Origin: Vandiemenella viatica
Taxonomy: Eukaryota; Arthropoda; Insecta; Orthoptera; Morabidae
Assembly: GCA_031002005.1 (NCBI GenBank)
Contig: JARYHS010008074.1
Location: 174,554,494 to 174,618,493 of the forward strand
Direction: 5' to 3'
Length of the DNA stretch: 64,000 nt
The position numbers were made by a program, and so were the translations under genes. This document shows positions 33,653 to 44,031 of this stretch, in pieces (the first letter of the stretch is position 1; each line of letters begins with the position of its first letter). Under the pieces are notes generated by a model. The model did not search any database. It saw only the letters and a list, made by a program, of their open reading frames with translations, and was not told the origin of the DNA.

Positions 33653-34337
33653 CAGCGTTTCTCAACTCTTTCCACCAGAGGACCAGCAAAATATCAAAAA
33701 TAATTATATAAATCGCTAATTTATATGGGCCTAACGTTTTACCTATATGTATACGAATAACTAAACCAACCTTACCAATTGTTACCAGAACATTCTGCAA
33801 TTCCTTAAGACCTATCTATACCTTCAAAAAACAGTGATTACTTCAATCCTTAAAGGAATGCTGCTCTTTTTGAGTCTGAATAGAAATGTATTTCGTACAT
33901 AGATTATTTCCACAACAACAATGTACTGATTTTTAAAAATAGAAAGGATTAATTATATATATATAAAACAGATGTAAATAAAATGTAAATATGTATATAT
34001 CCTTACTGAAAGTATTATTTATGAAAACCTTCTGCTCACATGACGTAGTATTGTACCCACAATTTCATTCTTCTCTTGGGAAGTGGCAGAGTGAAAGTAA
34101 AAAGATTCGCGAGTCCACCACAGAGATATTCAGGACTAAGTTTGACTTTTAGGCTTAAAGTTTATACTCTCTTAATGCCTCTTGTTACAGTGTCCATTTT
34201 ATGTTAACAACTTTTATAAATTTATTTTTTTCTAAATCTTTGATCCCATTTGAAATTTTTAGTATTTTGCCTGCAGATCACGTTTATCATCTTCAGGGAT
34301 CATAGGTGATCCAGGACCCAAAGGTTGAAAATCACTA
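33653..34337. mobile_element. hAT-like non-autonomous element
   Basis: Imperfect terminal repeats CAGCGTTTCTCAACTCTTTC (left) and TAGTGATTTTCAACCTTTGG (right, reverse complement), similar to Charlie-type hAT ends (CAGxGxTTCTCAACC). Flanking 8-bp duplications differ by one base: TTTTATAA at 33645-33652 and TTCTATAA at 34338-34345. 685 bp, no coding remnant recognised. Confidence 0.65.
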
Positions 34338-35220
34338 TTCTATAAGAAAGTTCACAACTGTATGTATTATCTTTAATAGATCACCTAATGAAGGGTTTTA
34401 CACTACCATTTTTTATTGCTACATTTCACATGCAGTTGTTTTTAAAATACGTATATAAATTATCAAGTTAGGGTTTAGTTTCTATTTTCTGATGGTGGAT
34501 AAGGTAGAGGTTTACTAGTATCAAGTTTACTGAAGTATGTCAATAAGAACTAATACAATTAATTCATTATCCTTTGAACATTCCTCTTTCATGTTTCATA
34601 CAGCCCATCTTCTTCCAGAGGTAGTGTTTATTTTTAAAATAAGGTTCCGTATACTACTGGCTTGGTAGGTCTGTTGTAGTTTCGATGCGGGAAGGATGTG
34701 CTGCCATATATCTGTGAAACATGAAACTTGTGTTTTGTGTGATAAATGTATTTTTGTTAGTGAAATATATAGTTTATGAGGTGGTGTTTGGGGACCGTCC
34801 CAGAATTTGCCTAAGTAACTGCAAAACACCATCTAAAATCTGTAATAAGGAAGGCGAGTATGTAAGTTCTGGGTTTGTACCTACGTCCTTTGTACGTCCT
34901 CAAGACAACATAGTGACATCTTAATGCCCTTGGGATTTTAAGAACTGGCACAATAAAGGTTTTGTTGGCATACACTACTTAAGCCTTTATAGATATATGA
35001 AGACAATGTAGTCAATGACATCACTCCAAGAAAAATGAAATGAAAAACAAAATGGTTAAAGGATTGAATTTTCTAAAAGCACAATGAATTCCCACAGCTG
35101 AGTGATTTTGTGCTTCCTAAGCAAAAATGAAATACATGATTAATGAGTAACTTAACAATAATGTAACTACTTAAATTCAAGACGTTAACAACCATACATA
35201 AACATAATTTGGTGGCAAAG
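34338..35220. other. intron, nothing recognised
   Basis: Overlapping frames on both strands at 34596-34924 have no recognisable domain. Confidence 0.35.
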
Positions 35221-35526
35221 TATTTAATGTGAGTGGATGCACAGACTTCCGCGGTAGTTGTCAATGTAATCTTGGTTCTCCGGGTTGAACCGCATCAATT
35301 TGTCAAAACCTAAAGTTTCGGCCATCATCTTGTGGCCTCCTTCAGAGTACTGTCATGGCTGGAACTGCTGTCGCCTATATATAGCTCCCGAAGAATGCGC
35401 TAACTGTTTGGAATGACGAAACTCGATTTCCCGCCACCAGCGTGGCCGGTCCGATGGGGCCTGTGTCCCGTGTTTTCCTGATCAAGCATGACCATATTTA
35501 GTCAAGTTGTAGCCCGCTGTCCGTGT

Positions 35527-35745
35527 TCATATTATCTGGTCTTTTTTTATTTCCAATGCTTCTCTGACACACCGGGGCCACCATCTGCTTTCTTGAACCA
35601 ATACACTAGTGTCACTGAATAAAATTGCATGCCCACTGTCAGCAGAATGTTGTGCTACTGCTGATTTCCTGACGTCATTATTTTTAAGATGTCTTATATG
35701 TTCACACAGCCTTTCCTTGACTGTACGTCTAGTTTCGCTGATTTT
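35527..35745 (-). pseudogene. Penelope GIY-YIG C-terminal half
   Basis: Encodes RRTVKERLCEHIRHLKNNDV, SAVAQHSADSGHAI and WPRCVREALEIKK, the second half of a Penelope GIY-YIG endonuclease. The GVY and YIG motifs are missing because the copy is 5'-truncated at the inversion junction (about 35745-35755). Same family as 36246-36536. Confidence 0.8.
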
Positions 35746-35764
35746 CCAACACTTAAATAGTGCC

Positions 35765-36536
35765 CACGACAAAATTAAATTCACCATGGAAGTTGAGGTG
35801 GACAAATAACTTCCTTTTATGGATGTGATCGTGAAACGGAAGGATGATGGCTCCCTAGGGCACAGAGTTTACTGCAAACCCACGCACACGAATCTTTACT
35901 TGCATGCAGCCTCTCACCACCATCCAGCAGTGGAACGTGGAATTTTAAAAACATTAACTGTCCGTGCTTCCATAGTCAGCGACGAAGTGAGCATAGCTGC
36001 TGAAAGGGAAATTTTAAAGGAGACGTTTCTGGCCAACGGCTACAGCCTTGACGTCATCAATAAGGTCAACGCAAGGCTTGCACATTGAGCACCACCCTGT
36101 GCTCCGACACCGGAAGCTGAAGTCAGAAGACGAACAAACGGACCCACAGCAGTATTACCCTACGCCCGTGATAGATAATATCAGCTGTCTTTTAAAGAAG
36201 AAAAATATCCGTCCAATATAAAGAGCACCTAGTAACATTTCTGATGTGCTTTTAAAAGTTAGAGACCAGAGGGAGAAGTTGCAGACAGCAGCCGTATACC
36301 ATATACCCTGTAGATGCCGCCAAGTGTATATCGGCGAAACTGGACGGACAGTCAAGGAAAGGCTGTGTGAACACATAAGACATCTTAAAAATAACAACGT
36401 CAGCCAATCAGCTGTAGCACAACATTCTGTTGACAGTGGGCACGCAATTTTATTATATTATTGGTTCAAGATAGCAGATGGTGGCCCCAGTGTGTCAGAG
36501 AAGCGTTGGAAATCAAAAAAAGACCAGATAATATGA
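35765..36536 (+). pseudogene. Penelope RT end, linker and GIY-YIG domain
   Basis: Reads KIKFTMEVEVDK, a TAA, then FMDVIVKRKDDGSLGHRVY and CKPTHTNLYLHAASHHHPA (end of RT), the RGILKTLTVRA and EREILKETFLANGY linker, then after a frame change AAVYHIPCRCRQVYIGETGR (GIY-YIG core, Y-I-G intact) and RLCEHIRHLKNNNV. Near the end a deletion and frameshift break VLVQESRWWP into YYWFKIADGG. Stop at 36534. The missing upstream RT makes it inactive. Confidence 0.85.
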
Positions 36537-36812
36537 ACGCGGACGGTGGGCTACAACTTGACCAAATATGGTCATGCTTGATCAGGGAAACATGGGACGC
36601 AGGACCCCATAAGACCGGCCACGTTGGCGGCAGTAGTTTGAGTGACGTCATTCCAAACGGTTAGCAGTGTTCTTCAGGAGTTATATATAGGCGGCAGCAG
36701 TTCCAGCTGTGACAGTACTCTGAAGAAAGCCATAAAATGATGGCCAAAATGTTAGGTTTTGACAAATTGACGCAGTGCAACCCAGACAACCAAATTACAT
36801 ATTTAATGTGAG

Positions 36813-37734
36813 CTCCGTAAAATAACAATGAAGTAATGAAACCAATACATAATACTAGTATCAAAAACAGTTAATGAAAACAATGATAACGAGCAGGAAA
36901 AAGCTTTAAGGCAATGAAACTAATAAAGGATAGAGAAATTCAACTCAACCACTGCTGTGCTGTACAAACACCTGTAACACGATGTTTTGGTGTTGAATCT
37001 TCTAGCCAGTAGATGAGACATTTAACGAGGTCAGATGATGACTGCTGAGTGAATCTTGTTAAGTGTCTCACCTACTGACAAATGTTTAACACTAAAAAAT
37101 TATGTTACACATGTTTGTCTTCTTTTATGTTTATCGAGCTCAGCTGCCATCATCTACGATAAGTGTTGAGCTGGGTTTCCATATAGTTCATGAAAGATTG
37201 TTTGAAAATGGAAAAGTGCACTGCTATATGACAAAAAATGTATGAATTTAATTTCTTCTAAAAGAAGTTTACAAGAGCGTATGCCTGTCTCTTGTAGGCA
37301 ACCATAAGACAGTTAAAAAAAAATAAAAAAAAATCACACTTTAACTATTAGTCAGTAATGAATTTAAAAGTTAGAAATTATTTTTCAACATACACTTTTC
37401 AAAATAATTTTTTACGATAAAAAATAATAGCATCAAAACTAATAGAAAATACTGAGGGGGGGGGGGGGGGGAGGATGTCCAAGAAAGTGGAGCCATTGGC
37501 AAAAGTTATTCAATTTTTTTTTATGGATTTAAGCATTGTCGACATCAAGGCCTTGCAAAAGACCTCCACATGCGCTGTTATTGCGCCTTTGAAAGCCAAT
37601 TAAGTGAAAGAATAAGAAATACTGCTGGTGACCCCAGAAACTAATTGCAGCTGTAATTAAGCTAACTCTCGCAGAAAGCGTACCTGAGCCAAACATGATA
37701 TATTAACACAAGTAGTCCTCTTCAAGGTGTAGGC
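36813..37734. other. intron, nothing firm
   Basis: AT-rich with a poly(G) run at about 37456-37471. The last 150 bp may be the 5' UTR of the LINE that starts near 37735. Confidence 0.35.
37457..37471 (+). repeat. poly(G) run
   Basis: About 15 consecutive G preceded by ATACTGA; a second such run in the window after 4787-4799. Confidence 0.8.
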
Positions 37735-37908
37735 AACACACTCCAGGTGTGCCATCTTAATGTAGAGGCGTTATCTATAGAGAAAAACAAAGTCCTATCC
37801 AAGCTGATGTTCAGTCATCATATGGCCATTCTGGCAATACAAGAGTCTCACACTCACGACTTCATAGACCTCAAATGTAGAGAGCACATCCCTGCATATT
37901 GTATACTA
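37735..37908 (+). mobile_element. LINE endonuclease, left part (split by DDE transposon)
   Basis: Reads LQVCHLNVEALSIEKNKVLS, then HMAILAIQESHTHDFIDLK, matching the start of a LINE AP-endonuclease (LNICQxNIxGIxxxKxxYLxxLLxxxxxDVIxIQETH; the E of QES is the catalytic Glu). It breaks at 37908 and resumes at 40640. Confidence 0.75.
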
Positions 37909-38312
37909 TAGCTGTGGCCAAGTGAATTGGCGGGTCAGTGTGAACACGCTGTTGCTGAACTTGGGGACAATCTCAAGATGCGCTCTCTTTCTATCACCTG
38001 AAAATTGCAACGCTGTGCGGCCTGTGTTGCCTAGTCCAAGCAGCAACCCACCCCCAAACCTTTCCACCTCCCTTTCAACACACAAAAAAATGTGTGAACC
38101 TGTGAATCGGAGTTAGAAAGTGTGTCAGTGTGAGGGTGAGCTTGCTCGAGAGAGGATATTTTGATTTTAGCGATTTGTGATTTTTACTTGCGATTTAAAT
38201 AATTCCTTTTCGTTATTTTTAATTATTGTCATTTAGTGTCATAATTTTACAAGACAAAAAGTGCAGTAACTTATAATTAGGGTAATTTAGCAAGAGAATC
38301 GTGCTACTAAAA

Positions 38313-39868
38313 ATGGATACTCAGGAAGAGACTTATTCTCCTACTCCAGGTGTTTCCGGACTAACGACTCCAACAAGATGCACGTCATCGACAGCAGAAC
38401 CACCGCGGCTGAAGAAGACAACAGAGTTTTACCAGCAGAGTAAATCTATCATTCACAATGTATATAAATATTTCAAACTTCTTGTGGACAATGATGGTGA
38501 AATTTTGTCTTCTACATGTACGCTGGTAAGAAAAGACTCGAAAAATATGGACGTACTTGATATTGATGAAATAAAAAACTGTAGTGATTTGTTACCGCAA
38601 AATCAACCATATTGCGAAGAAATTTAGGGAATGTACAGGCTATTTGCGTTGCAGCTTGTGGTGTCAGTTTGAGAACTGTCCAGCACATGTGTCGTGAGGG
38701 AAAATCACCTACGTTTGTTTCTCCAAAGAAAAATATGAAACAATACAGCACTATAACAAAGCTTAACGACTTTGACAGGGACATTGTCAGGAGGACAGTA
38801 CACGAATTTTACGACCATGGTGAGTACCCTACCTCAGAAATTTTACAAAAAATATTAATAGAGAAGATAAATTTAACAGGATCTGCACGATCTGTAAGAC
38901 GCATATTGAACAATATAGGGTTTAAATACAGGTGTCAGAATGATGGTAGGTGATTTTTGCTTGAGCAAAACGACATAGTGGCCTCTAGAATCAAATTTTT
39001 GAGGAAAATGAGCTCCCTTTGTAGCTCAGGTGACACGCGACCCATTTTTTACTTAGATGAAACTTGGGTAACTCAGAACTATTCTTTAAAAAATATCTGG
39101 CAGAATTCAAATCAAAGTGGGGGCGTAAAGGTACCTGTCGGAAAAGGGGCAAGGCTAATTGTTTTGCATGTGGGGTCAGCAAAGACAGGCTTTCTCCAGG
39201 AAAGCAAGTTGGTCTACAGATGCAGCAAAACCAACAAATCTGAAGATTATCACTCAGAAATGAATACAACGACTTTTAAAGATTTGTTTCTCAACAGATT
39301 TTTGAATGTTTTGGAGGAAGGTTCTATCATCATCATGGACAACGCCAAATATCATTTGGCAGTGATAAACCGAGCTCCAACAACCAAATCGCCGAAAGCT
39401 GATGTAGCTGCTTGGCTAACAGAAAAGAAAATTTCGTATTTGCCTACGGAGACGAGAGCTGAGATGCTGGAGAAGGTCCGCATGAATAAAGAAGAACTGG
39501 TGTATGAGTTGGATGTACTTGCAAATGAAAGAGGACATGAAGTAGTCCGATTACCCCCTTATCATCCGATAGAATTCATTTGGGCCCAAATCAAAAGAGA
39601 AGTGGCGGAGAAAAACAACACTTTTAAAATCGCCGATGTCGAATGTTTGTTGCATAAAGCCTTGGAAAAAGTCACCGTCAAACAGTGGCAGAAATGTGTT
39701 TACCATACCGAAAAACTGCAAACAGAAGATTTCGAAAAGGAAGTGGTCCGAGATAATGTAATCGAGCCTCTTATAATCAACCTCAATGAAGATTCAACGA
39801 CAGAGGACGAGAGCAGCGAAGAAGTGGAAGATGATGATGAAGAAGAAGGCGTTGATGAAGATGAATAA
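38313..39868 (+). pseudogene. DDE transposase, DD~78E, acidic tail
   Basis: About 518 codons from ATG 38313. A frameshift at about 38625 separates the N-terminal segment from a helix-turn-helix part (QAICVAACGVSLRTVQHM). An in-frame TGA at 38951-38953 precedes the catalytic half (38957-39868). The core shows YLDETWV (Asp 1), IIIMDNAKYH (Asp 2) and RLPPYHPIEFIWAQIK (Glu in PIE). The spacing from Asp 2 to this Glu is about 77 residues, far more than the 34 of Tc1. Related proteins read PPYHxxxNPIE, so 3-4 residues appear deleted in the third motif, likely destroying activity. The C-terminus is very acidic (EEVEDDDEEEGVDEDE). Belongs to the IS630/Tc1/mariner superfamily; a DD82E-type (Sailor-like) group is possible but I cannot confirm it. 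Confidence 0.85.
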
Positions 39869-40227
39869 TGACAAGTAAGATATTTAGTAAGATATTATAT
39901 TACGCAATAAACTTATCAATTACTGTGCAACTTTAATATCTTGTACTTAATAGTTTAAGATACTATAAACATTTGCTGTGTTAATGTTATTTAAAACCCC
40001 AAACTCATATTTAACTTGTTTCATTGTTGGTAGTAAGTTACGATATTACTATTGGATGTTATTAATTTTGCTTAAAAACATTTGGCTTTCTAATAATATT
40101 CATGATTACGGTGTAACATTTTTGCTTACTCATATAATGGTTGATTTTTATAAAAAGAACTGCAGTGGCCATATTTCTTTTCTACATATAAATTTTTGGT
40201 ATATAGCAATTTTAATTCTATAGTCAA

Positions 40228-40241
40228 AATATATATATGTA

Positions 40242-40272
<31 letters not shown>
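40228..40272 (+). repeat. (TA)n followed by (TAA)n microsatellite
   Basis: Alternating TA with one TG, then about five TAA units, inside the DDE transposon's 3' non-coding part. Confidence 0.8.
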
Positions 40273-40273
<1 letters not shown>

Positions 40274-40639
40274 TTTGTCGTCAATTATGCAAGTTCTTCA
40301 GTGCAGATGATAACAAAATATAATTTTGATTTTAGTTGTAAATATACAAACTGAAAATAAAATTTAATACGTGCTTAGCCACAAATAAAATAAGAAGAGT
40401 AATTCAATACGTTTTCTTAGTTTCTCGAGAAAGTATTTTTCAGTTATATTAAATGCATTTGCACGAACATAACTTAACGAAATGACATAAATCAATATTT
40501 TATCACAAAATTGTGATTATAATTTTTTTTGAACACAGTATAAACTATTATTTCAAGTAAAAAGATGAATAAAACTGTTAAGTGCGTGGTTTGGCAACGG
40601 CCATTTGAGGACACCCGCCAATTGATTTGGCCACAGCTA

Positions 40640-41265
40640 TAGATAGTATCAACCATAAGCAATATGGTATTGTGACATGCCATAAACAATATAATGGCTG
40701 TATCTATAGCGGACAAAGAGGACTCGGTCAATGTAAGGATATTAGTTGTGCAGGCATGTGGCGTGTGTAGAACTACTTTCTATAAGCCACCGAAATTCTT
40801 TTGGTCTGCCTGCTCATTGCCTAATTTGCAGCACCCCACTATGTATGTGCGAGATTTTAATTCCCTCAGCCCTGACTGGGGTTACACAGAAGAAGATGAG
40901 AATGGTTGTGTGAATAACTTGGACCCTCACTTTGATGCCAAGAGTACACAGTCAGCATAGGCCAGTGGTCATATTATTTGGTATCTAAATAAAAGTAATA
41001 AGATCTACCCCATCCTCTCACTAGAAGTTTAAAAAAGCAAACTGGGAAGAATTTTATAGAACATTGGATAGACTCCTTAAAAATGTTCCAGGTGCTTAAA
41101 CATCTTAAAAGAAATTTCTGAAAGCTGTGGAGACAGCTGCAAAGCACAACATGGGTCCAACTACAATCCTGGCTGGGATAATGAGTGCATCTATTTTCTC
41201 AAGGACTTTGAAAGGAATGGATACGACACCTTAGTGACAAGGTTACTGGATGCAATGTTGTTGTA
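40640..41265 (+). mobile_element. LINE endonuclease, right part
   Basis: Continues the LINE after the transposon: NHKQYGIVT, then in another frame YKPPKFFWSACSLP and MYVRDFNSLSPDWGY (compare VGDFNSHHxxWGY), and later KAVETAAKH and PGWDNECIYFLKDFERNGYD, the post-endonuclease linker (compare PCWDxECExLYxEF). RT is absent; the copy ends near 41265 next to a Penelope terminus. Confidence 0.78.
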
Positions 41266-41430
41266 TGCTATTTTTCTGCAGTTGCGCTGTAAATTAAATT
41301 ATAAAATAATGCCAATGCAATTGTTTTTGAACGGTTTAATGCCATACGTGTTTTGCCTCTCATTGAGGCATCATCAGCGATTTACATTGAGTTTACAAAC
41401 TTATTATATGATGTTTGACATAATTTTAAA
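41266..41430 (-). mobile_element. Penelope-like terminus with CUGAUGA core
   Basis: Minus strand: CTGATGA (41377-41371), a 5-bp hairpin GCCTC-AATGA-GAGGC, then AAAAC (expected GAAAC; a CpG decay would explain G to A). This fits the hammerhead core layout known in Penelope-like termini. No coding part attached. Confidence 0.5.
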
Positions 41431-41479
41431 TTGAATCATTTTCTGATTATTTACAACTTACCATTTTCATTAGTTATTT

Positions 41480-41730
41480 ACAGGTTGGGGAGCAAAGTTA
41501 CCCACGTCCGTAGCATACCTTAAGCTACACGTGCTCCCTGGGTAGTGCTAAATGCGTGACAGTGATCACCGTACTGCCCTTTTGGGCCTCACAGCAATGA
41601 TTTATTACAAATATAACAGTCCTTCTAGGACTCAGACTTTCATACAATGACAATAGGCCCCCAGCTAAATATTTGCCAACATAACATCGAAGGCATCAGT
41701 AGAGCTCTTCCACCATTGGACAGATTGTTT
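41480..41730 (+). mobile_element. LINE 5' end fragment
   Basis: Matches, inverted, the 5' end of the LINE at 57530-60150: TACACGTGCTCCCTGGG, ACTGCCCTTTTGGGCCTCA, AGTCCTTCT, and GCCCCCAGCTAAAT are shared. It reaches the start of the endonuclease (QLNICQHNIEGISRA, about 41660-41705) and then stops. 5' ends alone are unusual for LINEs, which usually lose 5' sequence, so a later deletion is likely. Confidence 0.75.
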
Positions 41731-42165
41731 TTATTTTTATTATTAAAAAATGTTTGCAGTGCATTGTTGCATTTTCAGGCTACAGTTTTATCACTGACAT
41801 TTTCCTAGAAGGAAATTATTTCAGCCACATGGTAAGGAACTAATGAAGTTAATGCCCCAGCAACAGCAGCATTTTGTTTATTCTACTCCCTATTTAATAC
41901 CTGTTGATGCTATGACCTCAGTGATGGTAATATTCCTGTGATTTGTGTTACTATGTTTTGTGCACTCTATGAGGTGGAGAGTGGGAAGCATATCAGCATT
42001 CATGTAGATGTCAACTGAAAACTGGGTAAAAAAATGTTGTCAGGTGGCTGCCACATGAAAACTGGGCAAAAAAATGTTGTCAGGTGGCTGCCACATTGAA
42101 CTCGAGAGTTCGCTGCAGGAACCTTGCATCTAGCAGCAACCAGTTGGCCCATATCACATCACTAA
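41731..42165. other. intron with a short tandem repeat
   Basis: No coding similarity. Contains the 40-bp duplication listed separately. Confidence 0.4.
42017..42096 (+). repeat. 40-bp unit, two tandem copies
   Basis: Units 42017-42056 and 42057-42096 differ at one base (GGGTAAAA versus GGGCAAAA). Both contain TGTTGTCAGGTGGCTGCCAC. A recent local duplication. Confidence 0.93.
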
Positions 42166-42741
42166 GGCCCAGTGCATACAGCGTGACTGTTTTGTGACAA
42201 AAATTGCAAACCAGTTGAGCTCACAACTGTTATGTGACCTGACATTGCAGGATGGTGGGGAACCGTGATCAGTTTTAGAGCAGTCTGAAACCAGTTGCAT
42301 GCAACCGCAGATCCGCGGTCGCAGTTGAATTGCAGACTTCAATCGAACAAAACAACGAGGGTTTATGGTCTTTTTTTTCCAGAGACAACGTGAGTGATAA
42401 AAAATGTAATTTAAAATTCATTGAAGAGGTGAAGAAACATGAAGTACTTTACAATTGTAAACTTCCAGCACATTCATGAAAAAAGTTCGTTAAATATGGA
42501 TGGACCCAATGCTTCCTCTGTACCCTGCATATTGATAATAGTTAACGATGTCTTCTTCATTTGAATCTGACATAGTAAAAATTTTACAAACCCTGCACTG
42601 TCTATTAGAAATTGAATGAAACTGATCGACAACCAGACTGTTCGCATGCAGACAGAAGTTTTGTTTAGGTTGCAAACTGGTTGCTAGCTCAACTGGTTTC
42701 CAACTATTGTCACAAAACAGTAGCCTCATGTGGGCTGGGCC
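42166..42741. mobile_element. PIF/Harbinger-type non-autonomous element
   Basis: 576 bp flanked by TAA (42163-42165 and 42742-42744), the usual TWA target of PIF/Harbinger. The ends begin GGCCCAG and share CTGTTTTGTGACAA and AAACCAGTTGAGCT in inverted order over about 60 bp. On the minus strand near 42570, MSDSNEEDIVNYYQ followed by broken KVLHVSS-like residues looks like the start of a Harbinger protein, so it may derive from an autonomous element by internal deletion. Confidence 0.82.
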
Positions 42742-43239
42742 TAAGCCAGCAACTACTATCATTGTTTGACAAGTTACTTAGGTCCCATACTAATAAAATG
42801 TGGCATCATCAACTGTGTATGTGTTCATATTCTTTGCTTGCAATGTACTGGCACCTGTAATTTTTGGTCAAATGTTATTGCTGATGCTTTTTATTTGTTT
42901 TACAGTTTCTTAAATACAAGCTTGTTGAACGCAAGTGAAAAATTGTGACTGATGGTGTGATTCAGCTCTTTCCTTTTGTGAAATGGAAAACAGCAAGGAA
43001 AATTCATTTAAGGATATTGAATATACTGAGGATGCTCGTTCTTCTATGAAATTATTCGACTTTAGATAAATAGATTTAAAGTTGGCAGAGAAAACCTCGA
43101 ACAAAAATACACTCTGAGGCCAGCAATCATAACTGTAGTCCTATACCTCTTTGGCTCATATGCAAGTGGAAGTGAAAGAGAGATCACAGGCTTCTTAATT
43201 GAGTGAGTTCATTTTATTTTGCATAATTAATTACACATC

Positions 43240-43940
43240 AGAAAACTTTGTGCAAAACGGATGCCACAACTGCTCATTTAAGAACAAAGTGATATCTTAT
43301 GCCAACATCAACAGACTGTTTGGAAGTGTTTAAGAAGAATCCAATCCATTTTTTTGTGGCATTTTGTAATTATGGACAAAACACGCATTCATCACTACAA
43401 ACTGGATACAAAACAGCTGTCAAAACAGTGGACTGCTGCAGGCGAATCAGCTCCGCAGAAAGTAAGATATCTTCTGTGCACTGGAAAGGTGGTAGCTTAA
43501 GTTTTTTGTGACACAAAAAGGTATTCTCTTGGCTGAATATTTGCAGGGAAAAAACTATTAAATACTATGCATCACTTCTGTAGAGACTGAAGATGGTGAC
43601 TGGAGAAAATGTCCAGAAATGGCCAAAAAGAATGCCTTGTTTCACCATGAGAATGCGCTGTGCATTCAGGCAGCATTGCTCAGGAAAAATTGAGGAAACA
43701 ATGGCTTTAAATTCTCCTGCATCAATCTTATTCACCCAATCTTGTTTCCTTAGATTAACGTCTGTTCCAAAAGCTAAAAACTTTCCCAACTGGATATATA
43801 ATTCAGTCAAATGAGGAGGTCATATACAATGTAAGCCAGTATTTAGAGGGACTTGAAAAACCCAAATTAAAAAAAAAAAAAAAAAAAAAACCTGGAGAAA
43901 TATTGGAGTAAGTGTGTTGAACTTGAGGTGACTTGATTCA
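43240..43940 (+). mobile_element. decayed mariner transposase relic
   Basis: An old mariner, distinct from 596-1889. In broken frames: LCAKRMPQLLI (WVPxLL block), DCLEVFKKNPIHFF, FVIMDKTRIHHY (first catalytic region), SKQWTAAGESAPQKV, KKNALFHHENA (second; Asp lost), and at the end YLEGLEKPK, a poly(A)-like insert at 43869-43890, then TWRNIGVSVLNL (compare RWxKCVEL). Order and spacing follow mariner. Inverted repeats not found. Confidence 0.72.
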
Positions 43941-44031
43941 ATTCAAGTTACTTATCAAATCACCTTTGTATGCTCTCTCACAATAGATAGCCTTATCAAC
44001 AACATGCATTCAAAAGATGTTTTCACTGGGG

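Larger units (their letters stand above)
35234..36799. mobile_element. inverted Penelope dimer with 13-bp target duplication
   Basis: Two copies of one Penelope family joined 5' to 5' and facing outwards. The minus part (35745-35234) holds only the GIY-YIG end and terminus; the plus part (about 35755-36799) holds RT end, linker, GIY-YIG and terminus. The outer ~460 bp form an inverted repeat (for example TGACAGTACTCTGAAG, GGTTTTGACAAATTGA, ATGGTCATGCTTGATCAGG in both arms). TATTTAATGTGAG occurs exactly at 35221-35233 and again at 36800-36812, so the whole inverted structure behaves as one insertion. Confidence 0.85.
37911..40637 (+). mobile_element. IS630/Tc1/mariner-like transposon with wide DDE spacing
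   Basis: 2.73 kb with inverted ends GCTGTGGCCAAGTGAATTGG (left) and GCTGTGGCCAAATCAATTGG (right, reverse complement), 23 of 25 bases alike when extended to GCGGGT, and TA on each side (37909-37910, 40638-40639). It carries one transposase pseudogene and a long non-coding AT-rich 3' part with (TA)n near 40230-40258 and (TAA)n after it. It interrupts a LINE endonuclease frame, confirming the ends. Confidence 0.9.

Noticed and set aside
34596..34924. Overlapping frames on both strands
   Set aside because: No recognised domain, no splice context and typical random-length frames for this composition.
42017..42096. Possible CRISPR-like repeat
   Set aside because: Only two adjacent units without spacers; a simple tandem duplication in a eukaryotic sequence.
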